Both the position numbers and the translations under genes were made by a program. From Gadus chalcogrammus (lineage: Eukaryota > Chordata > Actinopteri > Gadiformes > Gadidae), in the NCBI RefSeq assembly GCF_026213295.1, contig NC_079423.1:21495597-21559596 (forward strand): a stretch of 64,000 nucleotides of DNA, given 5' to 3'. Below the pieces are notes generated by a model. It was not told the DNA's origin, searched no databases, and saw only the letters and a list, made by a program, of their open reading frames with translations. Of the stretch, positions 22,148 to 32,254 are shown in pieces (position 1 is the stretch's first letter; every line of letters begins with the position of its first letter).

Positions 22148-22418
22148 GCACTCCTTAAAGGCTGAGACTTGAGTTCTTTCATTTTTTTATGTATAATTAT
22201 TTTGATTTGCTGCGCACATTTATTATATATATATATATATATATTCTTTTCTTTCTTTTCTTATTTTTTTGTTCAGGTTGAATTTGAGATTCTGGAGGTG
22301 GGTCTTGTTTCTTTGTGGGGTCAACAGAGCAGCAGCCCGTGTTCCAAGGTCCCCAAAATTCTATCTAAGGTAGGGTTTGGTCTATTTCCATTAATAAGCT
22401 AGTATTCCACTGCTTATC

Positions 22419-23336
22419 ATGGAAGACTTACAAGCATTGCGAGGCATAATTGGCCAGTTAGAGGCAGATAACGAGCGCCTTCGTCAAGAGCGGCCTCCCC
22501 CTGATCCTGGAGCAGCACCCGACCCGTTGCCTACGCCGTCCACTGTCACAGAGCGGCTAGTGGTCGTTCCTCGAGATAGAAAATGCCCTGTGTTCAATGG
22601 TAAGACTGGCATTGACATAAGAGAGTGGATAGAGGAGTTGCAGCAGGCTTGCATGCGCGTCGCCGTCTGTCTTTGCTTGAACAGGCCTATATTTTTGATC
22701 ATTTAGAAGGAGAGGCGAAGGACGAAATTAAGTATCGTCCTAGCACAGAAAGAGCAGACCCTGCTAAGGTCTTGGACATTTTAAAGGAGTTGTATGGTTG
22801 TAATCAGTCATATTTGACCCTGCAGCAAGCCTTTTTCTCTAGACAGCAGCAGGAAGGTGGGACGTTGCAAGAGTTTTCCCTAGCCCTGATGGCTTTGATG
22901 TATCGGGTCCAACAGCGTGCCCCCAGTGGCGGCGTAGCTAATGCCGAGGTACTTCTTCGTGACCAATTTATTGAGCATGTCTTGGACGGTGCTCTTTGTA
23001 GAGAGCTGAAACAGTTAACCCGTCGTGAGCCACGGGCCACCCTGCTGGAAGTACGCAAGGAAGCAATTAGATGGGAACAGGAGGGATATCCGGGGGGTGC
23101 TAGGGCACGTAGTTTCTCTCTTCCAACGGCCTATGGCATACAGTATGGTGTGCAGGGCTGTCCTCGCTCAGGTTCCCCAGTACCTCCATCTAGGGGTGAG
23201 TTTGGGGAGTTGAAAGAGCTATTAAGGCAACAACAGGAACAGCTTAACCAGCTAACTCAGACGGTGGCCTCCCTGCGACACCCCTCCTTCCCTAGTAGGC
23301 CCCAACACTCGGGTTCCTTGATATGTAGAAGATGCT
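22419..23336 (+). pseudogene. Ty3/Gypsy gag-like coding sequence, frameshifted and cut
   Basis: The first block MEDLQALRGIIGQLEADNER starts a coiled coil, then KCPVFNGKTGIDIREWIEEL. The frame changes near 22660, and the second block continues LLEQAYIFDHLEGEAKDEIK, DILKELYG, FFSRQQQEGGTLQEFSLALM and VLDGALCRELKQL. This is the capsid-like region of a Ty3-type gag (PNMA-like layout). The C-terminus stops at the DIRS left end before any zinc knuckle is seen. Confidence 0.7.
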
Positions 23337-23690
23337 GTTCTATTTCATCCTTACTGACCGCCAGAGGCGGTGCTTAAAGCACTGGATCTCCACCTCGCGC
23401 ATGCGCATTTCGAGTACCTAATACCAACATAGTCACCTGTGACCCCCACGTGACACCGGGAAGGCTATATCTTCCAGTGTCATTAGAGGATCTGTTCCTT
23501 ACATCTTCTCGCTGCGCAGGTACCGTATTGAACCTTGTTTGAGAAAGGAAGGAAACTGTTACAACTGGCTACGTGCAGCCTCGTGACCAAGGTCGGAGCT
23601 GCGGGTAACCCGTCCTCCAGAGGCTGTGGCTAGTTCATACAGATACTTAGTGAAAGAGTAACTTAGAAGAGTGGCCGGCGTTTGTTTGGG

Positions 23691-24075
23691 AGGGCAGTGT
23701 GCTCGCTCCCGCTCCCAGCACTCGTTCGTCTCTTGCTCTGTTATCGTTTGTTGTGTTAGCCGTTAGCTTTGCTCTGTTCTAACCATCAATTTATTTTTCC
23801 CTTACAACTTACCGGTGAAGGCAGTGCTCTCGCTCCCGCTCCCAGTAACGTTTTTGTTGGGTTTCTCCCTTGTTTAGCAGCAGCGCTTACGCTGAAGCTA
23901 ATTAATATCGGTCGATTTAGTTTTCTGGTGAAGGCAGTGTTCTCGCTCCCGCTCCCGTTAACACCGCATTTGGCCCTTGTTTGATAATTAGTAGCAGCGA
24001 TCACGCTCAGGCTAATTAGTTTCGGTTTTTCATTTTTTCTGGCGAGGGAAGTGCTCTCGCTTCCGCTCCCAGTAC
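23691..24075 (+). repeat. DIRS leader tandem repeat, four units of about 115-128 bp
   Basis: The core GGCAGTGCTCTCGCTCCC plus GCTCCCAGT recurs at about 23691, 23818, 23931 and 24046. Each is followed by a TTAGCAGCAGCG/GCTAATTA-type spacer. The repeats fill the 5' leader up to the gag start. Confidence 0.75.
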
Positions 24076-24082
24076 GCTACCG

Positions 24083-25609
24083 GTGGCTGCCTCTATAATG
24101 GCTCACCTATGTGTCGCCTGTGCGGCTCCTCTTGAGCCTGAGGACGGCCACGACAGTTGCCCTCCTTGCCTCGGTCTCGAGCATCTGAGGGAGAGCCTCA
24201 CGGACAGCGCCTGCATGAACTGCAGCCTCCTGCCTTGGGTGCTCAGAGTGGCTAGGCTAGCAGAGCTGGAGAATCGGGCAGCAGCCAACGACCCCTCTGC
24301 ATTAATGAGCCTCCCTCCCAATCAGCCCGGTCGTTCGGGACGGCAGCGGCATGATGGGGCTGCGGCTATGGGTGCCCCCCCCAAAAAGAAGGCAAGGGGC
24401 GGGCTTGCTGCTAGGGTGGACGGATTGGCGTCCGACATGGAGCAAATCCGGTCCCTCCTCCTGGCCCTTCAGCCTGGGACTGGTCAGGGGCTGGCGGGGC
24501 TACAGCCCGGCCCTCCCTCCTCCCATTTTGAAAGCGATGTCCTCTCTCTGGCGGCTTCGGCTAACCTCTTTTCTGAGGCTATGACCGAGGGCGATGCCCC
24601 CCACACGTTGGATGAGGCCTCCTGCTCCTCGGCACAAGGCTCCCTGCAGGGGGCAGCAGACACCTCCATGGCGGCCGTCCTGCGGACCGCTCTGGCTCAC
24701 CTGCAGCTTGACGCGGCGCAGACGGAGTCAGCCCAGGCCAGCGCCTTCTTCAGGCGCAACCCTGTCCCGGCCACATTCTCTGTCCCTCCTTCAGAGGAGT
24801 ATCTGAAGGAGCTCCATGCTTGCTGGAGGGACACTAGGGCCCTATCCCACTCGACGTCGGACGCCCGGACCTTGGCTGCCATGCAGAATGCGGCACAGGT
24901 TGGGCTGGGCCGCATGCCAGCAGTCGAGCCTGCCATCGCCTCCCTAATTCTGGCTCCTGATGAGGCTCTGAGGCCAAATGCCAGGTGCCCTCGGCCACAG
25001 TGCCGGGTCACAGACGACCTCCTGTCAAAGGCCTACGACGCAGCGGCGCGCATGGGTCGTATTGGGAACTCCCTTTCCCACCTGCTGCTGGGTCTTTCGA
25101 CCTCTCTGCAGCAGGCCCAGGCCGAGCCGTCGCTGCAGAGTCTGAGTGACGCCTCATTGCAGGCTTTTGCCCTCATGTCGAGGGAGTTAGGGCGCACTAT
25201 GTCCACCCTCGTGCAGACTCGCCGCCAGGTGTGGCTTGCGCAGTCGCCCTTGACGGAGACATGTAGGAGGGTCCTTCGTGCGGTGCCGGTGGAACCAGGG
25301 GAGCTCTTTGGGTCAGCTGCCCTGGAAGCACTGGAGGGGGCTGCCCGAGCTAGGCAGACCAGGCAGCAACTATCAGGCCTAAATAGGAGCGTGTCCGCTC
25401 CTAGCAGGCCTGGGGGCCCCTCGGCAGCCCCCCAGCAGCGCTTTCAGCCACCTGGTTATTCCGGTGGCCTACGTAGGTCTCAGCGGGCTGCACAACAGCC
25501 AGCGGATGGCTTTCGGCCCCCCGAACGCCTACCTTCCTGGCAGCCCCGTGCCCCTCAACCCAACCGACGCCCCCCCAGAGCCTCAGGAGGCCGGGGGGGT
25601 AGGCGCTAG
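24083..25609 (+). CDS. DIRS gag-like protein
   Basis: An intact frame of 508 residues; the second Met (24098, MAHLCVAC) may be the real start. Near the N-terminus a Cys/His cluster (CVAC, GHDSCPPCLG, HLRESL, CMNC) looks like a zinc-binding module found in fish DIRS gag proteins. GAPPKKKARGG is a likely nuclear localisation signal. A helical middle (LHACWRDTRALS, YDAAARMGRIGNSLSHLLLG) is followed by a Pro/Arg/Gly-rich tail (RAPQPNRRPPRASGGRGGRR) suited to nucleic-acid binding. It is followed after 135 bp by the RT frame. High GC and open frames on other strands reflect composition. Confidence 0.75.
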   Translation: MAASIMAHLCVACAAPLEPEDGHDSCPPCLGLEHLRESLTDSACMNCSLLPWVLRVARLAELENRAAANDPSALMSLPPNQPGRSGRQRHDGAAAMGAPPKKKARGGLAARVDGLASDMEQIRSLLLALQPGTGQGLAGLQPGPPSSHFESDVLSLAASANLFSEAMTEGDAPHTLDEASCSSAQGSLQGAADTSMAAVLRTALAHLQLDAAQTESAQASAFFRRNPVPATFSVPPSEEYLKELHACWRDTRALSHSTSDARTLAAMQNAAQVGLGRMPAVEPAIASLILAPDEALRPNARCPRPQCRVTDDLLSKAYDAAARMGRIGNSLSHLLLGLSTSLQQAQAEPSLQSLSDASLQAFALMSRELGRTMSTLVQTRRQVWLAQSPLTETCRRVLRAVPVEPGELFGSAALEALEGAARARQTRQQLSGLNRSVSAPSRPGGPSAAPQQRFQPPGYSGGLRRSQRAAQQPADGFRPPERLPSWQPRAPQPNRRPPRASGGRGGRR

Positions 25610-25744
25610 GCCCTCGGGAGTTTTTCCCATCAGCAGCTCAGTTACTGGGCTGCCTGTACTTCAGACCCTTGGGTGGTTTCCACCTTGACCCAAGGGTACG
25701 AGTTACAGTTCTGACGCCGGCCCCTAGCCTTCAGCCGGGTCAAA

Positions 25745-27490
25745 ATGACTGTCGTCAACTACCCGGCAGAGGCCTTAGCTCTGGACCAGGAGTTGTCCAC
25801 CCTCCTGGCCAAAGGGGCAATCGAGCCAGTGGATCCTCTGCTGCACCCCAGAGGATTCTACTCGAGATACTTTCTTTATGGCAGATTTCGCCCAATTCTC
25901 GACCTGAGGGGACTCAACAGGTTCCTGAAGGTCCTGCCATTCCACATGCTCACCGCATCCGACACGCTGCGGGTGGTCGCAAGGGGAGAATGGTTCACCA
26001 CGGTGGACTTAAGGGACGCATACTTCCACGTCCCAATTGCACCGCGCCATCAGCACTTCCTCCGGTTCGCCTTTCGCGGCCGGCACTTTCAATTCAGGGT
26101 ACTTCCCTTTGGTCTCTCCCTCTCTCCGAGGGTATTCACCAGGGTGGTGGCGGCAGCTCTCGCACCCCTGCAGAAGCAGGGCATGAAGGTCCTGCCTTAT
26201 TTGGACGACTGGCTGATCAGTGCACCTTCCCAGTCTCAGGCGGCCCGGGACACGGCTCGGCTGCTCTTGCACGTGGCCCGGCTTGGCCTGACGGTGAACT
26301 TTGTGAAAAGTCGCCTGGACCCATCCCAACGGGTCGCATACCTGGGGATGGTCCTAGACTCGGACGCTATGAGGGCCTATCTGTCACCTCAGCGTGTGAC
26401 CGACATCCTCCTCTGCCTCCCCCGCTTCGGGTATGGCAGGATGGTACCATTCATTCTTTGCCTGCAGCTCCTGGGCAAGCTGACAGCTGCCTCAGCTGTG
26501 GTGCCCCTCGGCTTGCTGTCTCTGCGCCCTATGCAGATGTGGCTGAACAGCCTCCACTTGGACCCCAAGTGGCACAGGCACCGAAAGGTCAGAGTGTCTC
26601 GGCAGTGCCTCTTCTCTCTGTCCCCATGGAGGAAGAGGTCGTATATGTCTGTGGGTGTACCCATGGGCACCATTCCATCCCGTCGGGAGCTGGTCACGAC
26701 AGACGCCTGCCTATCGGGATGGGGCGCGGTTTGGCAGGGCAGGACTGCCCAAGGGCAGTGGCCGGCCCAGAACCACGCTCACATCAATGTGCTAGAGCTC
26801 AGGGCGGTACAGCTAGCACTCGATTATTTTCTGCCTCATTTGAGAGGCAAGCATGTGCTGGTTCGATCCGACAACATGTCAGCTGTTGCCCAGATCAACC
26901 ACCAAGGGGGGACCCGGTCTTCACAGCTACTCCGGGTATCTCGGAACTTGTTGGCCTGGGCATATCCCCGCCTGGCCAGCGTGCGGGCGGTCTTCATACC
27001 GGGGCAACGGAACCAGGTCGCAGATTTTCTATCGCGGCAGAAGCCCCCACCCGGGGAGTGGCGGCTTCATCCGGAGGTGGTGGAGATGCTATGGGGTCTC
27101 TTTGGCAGGGCGGAGGTGGACCTCTTTGCATCAGAGGAATCCGCACACTGCCCCCTCTGGTTCTCCTGGACGGAGGTGACCGGCCCCCTCGGACAGGATG
27201 CCTTGGCTCACGACTGGCCACAGAGTCCCCTGTATGCCTTCCCACCGCTGCCCCTGATTCTCCCCACACTTCAGAGGGTGTTTCTGCGGGGCCACAGGTT
27301 ACTTCTGGTGGCCCCCTACTGGCCAGGGAGACTCTGGTTTCCACTGCTGCGCAGGCTCTGCTGCAGCTCTCCATGGCGCCTCCCCTGCAGGAAGGACCTC
27401 CTTTCGCAGCTGGGGGGCCAGATTTGGCACCCAGATCCCCGTCGCCTCCAGCTCTGGGCCTGGCCGCTGCAGGGCCCGACTCACTGCTGA
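25745..27490 (+). CDS. DIRS reverse transcriptase - RNase H
   Basis: An open frame of 581 residues. RT blocks: FRPILDLRGLNRFLK, VDLRDAYFHVPIAPRHQHFL (motif A), LPFGLSLSPRVFTRVV (B) and LPYLDDWLISA (YLDD active site, C). RNase H: TTDACLSGWGAVWQG (first Asp), HINVLELRAVQLALDYF (Glu), VRSDNMSAVAQINHQGG (Asp) and RNQVADFLSR (last Asp). A C-terminal extension (AEVDLFASEESAHCPLWFSW, FLRGHRLLLVAPYWPGRLW) is typical of DIRS. No PR or DDE integrase is present, which fits this order. All catalytic residues I can check are present. Confidence 0.9.
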   Translation: MTVVNYPAEALALDQELSTLLAKGAIEPVDPLLHPRGFYSRYFLYGRFRPILDLRGLNRFLKVLPFHMLTASDTLRVVARGEWFTTVDLRDAYFHVPIAPRHQHFLRFAFRGRHFQFRVLPFGLSLSPRVFTRVVAAALAPLQKQGMKVLPYLDDWLISAPSQSQAARDTARLLLHVARLGLTVNFVKSRLDPSQRVAYLGMVLDSDAMRAYLSPQRVTDILLCLPRFGYGRMVPFILCLQLLGKLTAASAVVPLGLLSLRPMQMWLNSLHLDPKWHRHRKVRVSRQCLFSLSPWRKRSYMSVGVPMGTIPSRRELVTTDACLSGWGAVWQGRTAQGQWPAQNHAHINVLELRAVQLALDYFLPHLRGKHVLVRSDNMSAVAQINHQGGTRSSQLLRVSRNLLAWAYPRLASVRAVFIPGQRNQVADFLSRQKPPPGEWRLHPEVVEMLWGLFGRAEVDLFASEESAHCPLWFSWTEVTGPLGQDALAHDWPQSPLYAFPPLPLILPTLQRVFLRGHRLLLVAPYWPGRLWFPLLRRLCCSSPWRLPCRKDLLSQLGGQIWHPDPRRLQLWAWPLQGPTHC

Positions 27491-28327
27491 GTGTTTGCAC
27501 TGAGGCCGTCAGGGGTACTATTCTGAATGCCAGGGCACCATCTACCAGAGCACAGTATGCCAACAGATGGAAGTTGTTCTCTGACTGGTGTAGGGGTAAG
27601 GCAGTAGACCCAGCGCGTTGCTCCGTGGAGGACTCCAGCTTGGGACCTGCCCCTGGTGCTGGAGGCCATGTCATCACCTCCTTTTGAGCCTCTGACCCAG
27701 ATAGGGTTGAAGTGGCTGTCCATGAAGGTGGCTTTTCTGCTCGCCATTACCACGGCGAAGCGGGTCGGGGAGTTGCACGCCCTATCCGTGGCAGATACAT
27801 GCCTGCGGTGGAACCCTGATGGCTCAGGTGTGGTTTTATGGCCCAATGTGGCATTCCTGCCCAAGGTGCTTTCACGCACCTATTTTAACCAGCCTATCCA
27901 GCTGGCACGTTTTAACTCCCCATCTGAGGGGAATGAGTCCGAGATGCTGTGCCCGGTACGGGCGCTTAGGGCTTACATTGCTGCTACGGCCGGTATACGG
28001 CAGTCCGAGCAACTGTTTGTGTGTCATGGTGGCCCTAACAGAGGTTCTGCCTTGTCTAAACAGAGGCTGTCCCACTGGGTCGTCGACACCATCAAACACG
28101 CCTATGTGGCCAGTGGCCGCCCCCCGCCATCCGGGTTGAGGTGCCACTCCACCAGAAGCGTATCAACATCATGGGCCGCACTAAGAGGTGTACCCTTGGA
28201 GTCAATCTGTGCCGCGGCATCATGGACGTCACCGGGCACCTTTACAAGGTTTTACCGCGTCAACGTCGCCAGTCCCCACCCGATGAGTGTGGTCCTACTG
28301 CCAAGCTCTGCTACCTCCAATGAGTGA
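27491..28327 (+). pseudogene. DIRS tyrosine recombinase, core-binding domain deleted
   Basis: The start (VRGTILNARAPSTRAQYANR, WKLFSDWCRGK) is in one frame and ends at CSVED near 27635. The catalytic domain begins almost at once in another frame (LEAMSSPPFEPLT, TTAKRVGELHALSV) and runs to 28327. Related recombinases have roughly 80 more residues between these points. The catalytic set is visible: Arg in KRVGEL, His-x-x-Arg in RCHSTRSVSTSWA, and Tyr in TRFYRV. The domain that holds the DNA arms is gone and the frame broken, so this copy probably could not integrate unaided. Confidence 0.75.
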
Positions 28328-28369
28328 GGTGGGTGTTGGATTCTTTGTGACCTTTTTGGTATGGGTCAT

Positions 28370-28469
28370 CCAGTGCTTTAAGCACCGCCTCTGGCGGTCA
28401 GTAAGGATGAAATAGAACGATAGTTACGAATGTAACTACGGTTCTATGAATCCTGGATGACCGCCAGAG
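28370..28469. repeat. DIRS internal complementary region
   Basis: 28370-28418 is the exact reverse complement of 23337-23385. 28419-28469 is the exact reverse complement of 28646-28696. Together they are the mirror of the circular junction and template completion of the ends in DIRS replication. After it, 28469-28600 repeats the 23368-23500 left-end region in direct orientation (GCGGTGCTTAAAGCACTGG onward). Confidence 0.8.
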
Positions 28470-28696
28470 GCGGTGCTTAAAGCACTGGATCTCCACCTCG
28501 CGCATGCGCATTTCGAGTACCTAATACCAACATAGTCACCTGTGACCCCCACGTGACACCGGGAAGGCTATATCTTCCGGTGTCATTAGAGGATCTGTTC
28601 CTAGAATCTTCTCGCGAGAACACAAGGATTCTGAGTGACTGAACGCTCTGGCGGTCATCCAGGATTCATAGAACCGTAGTTACATTCGTAACTATC

Positions 28697-29145
28697 GTTA
28701 CGTATTTTAAGAACACAAGCTGTATTTCCCTCACTTAACCACTAGGGGGTAGGACCAAACATATAAGCCGTAAATACTACACATAGCCACAAGGGGAGCA
28801 AGACCTTACTGAAGGCTGCAATAAATACTTTAGCCACCGAAGGCAGCACCACAGACCAGGCGAGGAAGCCGAGGGTTACGTCACACCGGTTCCTCCCACT
28901 ACTTCCGGTCCGCGCTGTTCAGACCATAAGAGCCTCCAGATTGTGCAGGCCTTCAGATTTCTTCCGGCAGCGATTGGACATGGGTTAAAGGTCTATTTTT
29001 CAGCTAGGAGAATACTCGCACGTGCTAAGGCACATCTTCAATCTCTCTTTGCTTCAGAGTATCAGTTTACCATACCGAAAATACTTTATACTAAATAAAG
29101 TCTCTTTAAAGCTATTCCTTTGGATTTGACCACTTTCCTGGAAGA
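28697..29145 (+). repeat. Ty3/Gypsy LTR, partial right copy
   Basis: It repeats 21381 onward (ACGTATTTTAAGAACACAAG and so on) to AAATAAAGTCTCTTTAAAGC and CTTTCCT[T/G]GAAGAACT. It then leaves the LTR, lacking the last 300 bp, and passes straight into pol-like sequence. It abuts the DIRS right end with no gap. Confidence 0.75.
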
Positions 29146-30340
29146 ACTACGTAATAATGCCAACAGCCAGGTAATTTTGCCAGTGACTGTGACGGGAACG
29201 AGTCCCTTTTCGCCCTCGTGCCAATTCCACCTCTGGCCGCCCCCCCGGTCAAGTGAGCGCATCCCATTCTTCCCAGCAGCCGGGAAACTGAAGCCAACTG
29301 AGCTGCCGAGCCACAGCTCAGTTGGGGCGTTTACTGGTTCATGGGGTGGGGAGGTGCCTAAACTTATGTCACATTGTCCAAATGTTGATGTCTCGATTGG
29401 TGGAGTCACTGTTCCTTGTCTAATAGATACCGGCTCCATGGTATCCACTGTAACGGAAGGTTTCTTTTTACGCCAATTTGAACCGTGGGGCCAGGAACGG
29501 CTCCAGTCATATCATTGGCTTCAGCTTAAGGCGGCGAATGGCCTGGCCATTCCGTATATTGGCTACTTAGAGTTGGAGGTTGTTTTGTGTGGTAAGATAA
29601 TGACTCACTGTGGTATCCTGGTAGTCAAGGATCCTGTTGGAGGTCCACCTGCTGTCCCTGGGGTACTTGGTATGAACGTGATTAGCCGTTGTTACCATGA
29701 GCTTTTTGGGGCATATGGCCCCTCTCTGTTTGATGCCACGTCGGTGTCCAAAGCTCCAGGTCCCGTCATTGAGGCATTACAGCGGTGCCATCGGGCGGCC
29801 GTAAAGGCTCCGATCATGCATTTGGGCGTGGCCCGGCTCCGAGGACCACGGGCTGTTCGCATAGCCGGGGGTACTATGAAATTTGTTGCCAGTACCTGTT
29901 TGGAGGAGCTTTCAGGGCAGACTGCATTTTTTGAGCCTCCTAATTCAGGGCTGCCAGCAGGGTTACTGGCGTCCCCCTGCTTGTTCCAGGTCCTTAAGGG
30001 CACAGCCTATGTCCCAGTGGTTAATGTAGGGTTGACTGAAGTCCTCCTCTACCCCCGCGCTACCCTGGGCTCCATAAGTAGCGTAGAAGTTGTAAGCTTA
30101 CCTGCTGGTGTAGCAGAGATCAGGCCCATAACCGCCACTATGTCCTCCCAAGTAGCCTCCAGCGCCGCACAGGATCGGATTGACGCAATTGACCTGTCCG
30201 CCTTGTCTGTTGCTTTCCCCTACCCCGTATCGAGGAGAGCTTAGATGCACTCGCAGGGGCCCAGTGGTTCTCTACAATGGACCTTGCCAGCGGTTACAAT
30301 CAAGTCCCAGTTACTGAAGCGGATATACCCAAAACAGCGT
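29146..30340 (+). pseudogene. Ty3/Gypsy pol fragment: protease and RT start
   Basis: One long frame (to 30244) carries an aspartic protease block CLIDTGSMVSTVTEGFF (DTG active site) and a flap/LGMNVISRCYHELFG block that fits retroviral-type proteases. After a frame change, MDLASGYNQVPV at 30277 is RT motif A. Nothing of the palm's YxDD, RNase H or integrase follows: the element is cut at about 30340. Confidence 0.7.
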
Positions 30341-30480
30341 TAGTAGTATATACTATATGCCCTCTGTACCAATTCCTATCTGAACTCACTTCCGGTTGGG
30401 GAGGGGGTGGGGGTGGAGGGGGGATCCCTATTCACAGGGAGACTTCCGGTTTATGGTTTATGACGGGTCATAAACATAGT
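30341..30480. other. short non-coding junction
   Basis: A G-rich stretch (GGGGAGGGGGTGGGGGTGG) separates the Ty3 fragment from the next segment. I find no end of either element. Confidence 0.35.
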
Positions 30481-30818
30481 TTAAAAAGGGGGCGACGGCT
30501 GCTGTAGGGTCCCCGCATTCATCAAGTTGTCTGCAGTGTTCTTTTCATTCAACATGGCCTGCTCATCAGAAGAAACCCACAGATCAGATAGTGCTATTTG
30601 GTTGTATAGGGGCCCTCGTACCCCGTCACCACTGTCCGCCATGGACGACTCTGCGTCGAGCAATGAGGACATTGAAAACCAGATGCCTGATGGTATGTCC
30701 GACTTTAGTACGCCAGTGTCTAACTATGTCAATAGTTATGGAGATGCGGCACTGCTTTTTTGCGGATTTTTTTCTTGGAGAATTTATGCCCCATGCTAGA
30801 CGGTGTCCGGGGTACATG

Positions 30819-32254
30819 CAGAGCCGGATTAAATAAATGGACTACACTAGGCAGACTGTATTTTTTGGGCCCCCCCCCCATCGATAACCTAACCTAACCC
30901 TAACACTTACCAAAGTTAATTCACATTTTACATAGCGTAGTCTTTGGTTTCAAGTTGGTTATTTGTACGCCAAAATAAGTCATGTGTTGTATATTAAACA
31001 GTCTATCAGACTATTTTTTTATTTTTATTATTTATACGTTATTACACGGCTCTATTAAATGCTATTAAATTATCCTTATCTTATCCATTGCCAGTGTCAT
31101 TGTTAAGGCAGTAGTCCCAGTAAATCACCAATAGGTGTCACTGTGTCAGCATTGCTATGTAAACAGAGCAAAAAAGATAAATGTAGTAAGCTATTGCATT
31201 TTGCAGAAAATCTTAATTAAATGTGTTGATTAAATTGAATAGTTAAATAAGTAGTCAAATATACAAAGACTAATAAAATATGCAGTCAGAGAAAGTGTGC
31301 TGTAGTGGTAAAGATGTTTATTTTCATGGACAAGCATCACCTATCTTCAATTTTCCAACACTCATTTAGCATGCTCCACTCAGGGATAATCTTCAGCCTT
31401 CCAGCACCACAGGCCTCCGTTGCAGTAGAAACACATCTTCACAGCATCATCACGATCTTGTGGAGAAATAATAAAATGTATATATAAGCTGAAAGACAGC
31501 TGTTTGAGATTTGAATATACCGGTACTTGGTTTGTTCCTCATATTTCATTTCATTATAGTAGAAAGTATAGCCCTATATTATGCATTCACTTTACTTATT
31601 AAGATTTAGATTTTTAAATGGAAAACTTACATTTACAGATGCTTTCTCCTGAGTTTTGATGAGGCAAAGTCCTCTATAATGTCTTCAAAATCCAGGGAGG
31701 TTGTAAATCTATTCTCAATTGCCAACAGGGCAAAGGCATTCTGTTTTTTTTCTGTTACTGTTGCTCTCCGGTATGTTTTCACTCGTTTCAACGTAAAAAA
31801 TGACGGCGCTGATGTTGACGTCGCCACAGCGTCTTCCGCTGTCTTCACAGCTGTCGGACGGCTGCCCGACAGAAACTTCTGTAAAGCCCCCCGCTGTTTC
31901 TTCTTTTGTTCCTCTTCATTTTTTTCTTTTTATGTTTTGCCGCACCCGAAAGCATCTTGAATGTTAGCCTACTCAAGAAACGACCTGCCTGCTAGCTTTA
32001 TTGTTCCGCTTAGTCTTGACCCGCTGACCTCCCCTCGGACTTAACTGATTGGCGTTAATGTGACGTAACGTTAAGATAAACAACGTCACTATTTTTAGTT
32101 AATTAATATATATTGATATATTATCACTGAAATAAATAGTAGGCAGGACATTTGTATTGGCTATTTCATTTTTTTTTTACTTCTGTCTGGGCCCCCCCCC
32201 GCCAATCAGGCCCTAGGCACGTGCCTAGTTTGCCTTTGGGTTAATCCGGCTCTG
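30819..32254 (-). mobile_element. hAT remnant with perfect 8-bp target duplication
   Basis: The ends CAGAGCCGGATTAA and TTAATCCGGCTCTG are exact inverted copies. GGTACATG flanks both sides (30811-30818 and 32255-32262), the 8-bp duplication expected for hAT. The internal part has lost most of the transposase but keeps its C-terminus on the minus strand. Poly-G/C tracts sit near both ends. Confidence 0.9.
31633..31848 (-). pseudogene. hAT transposase C-terminal remnant
   Basis: RATVTEKKQNAFALLAIENR followed by LDFEDIIEDFASSKLRRK matches the closing segment of the dimerisation domain in the ZMYM/52-kDa-repressor-like hAT group (pattern LSxLALLSIE...LDFxDIIxxFA). The upstream transposase is missing. 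Confidence 0.6.

Larger units (their letters stand above)
21380..23336 (+). mobile_element. Ty3/Gypsy-type retrotransposon, LTR and gag part
   Basis: An LTR-like sequence is followed by a possible primer-binding site and a gag-like frame, then cut by the DIRS element at 23337. The same LTR recurs at 28697-29145 followed by pol. So either one element was split and rearranged, or two copies lie head to tail with DIRS at the junction. Confidence 0.6.
23337..28696 (+). mobile_element. DIRS-type tyrosine-recombinase retrotransposon, nearly complete
   Basis: The order is left terminal repeat, a leader with tandem repeats, gag, RT-RNase H, tyrosine recombinase, internal complementary region and right end. 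The internal region at 28370-28469 equals the reverse complement of the left end (49 bp, perfect) joined to the reverse complement of the right end (51 bp, perfect), the hallmark of DIRS. There is no target duplication. The left end begins GTT and GTT also follows the right end. Gag and RT frames are open; the recombinase has lost part of its core-binding domain. It has interrupted Ty3/Gypsy sequence. Confidence 0.85.

Noticed and set aside
24103..25011. minus-strand open frames across DIRS gag
   Set aside because: Low-complexity mirror frames of GC-rich coding DNA; no motif.
25669..27687. 672-codon plus-strand frame overlapping the DIRS RT gene
   Set aside because: It lies one frame off the RT-RNase H, shows no domain over most of its length and is explained by high GC. 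Only its last part (about 27490-27635) is real recombinase start sequence.
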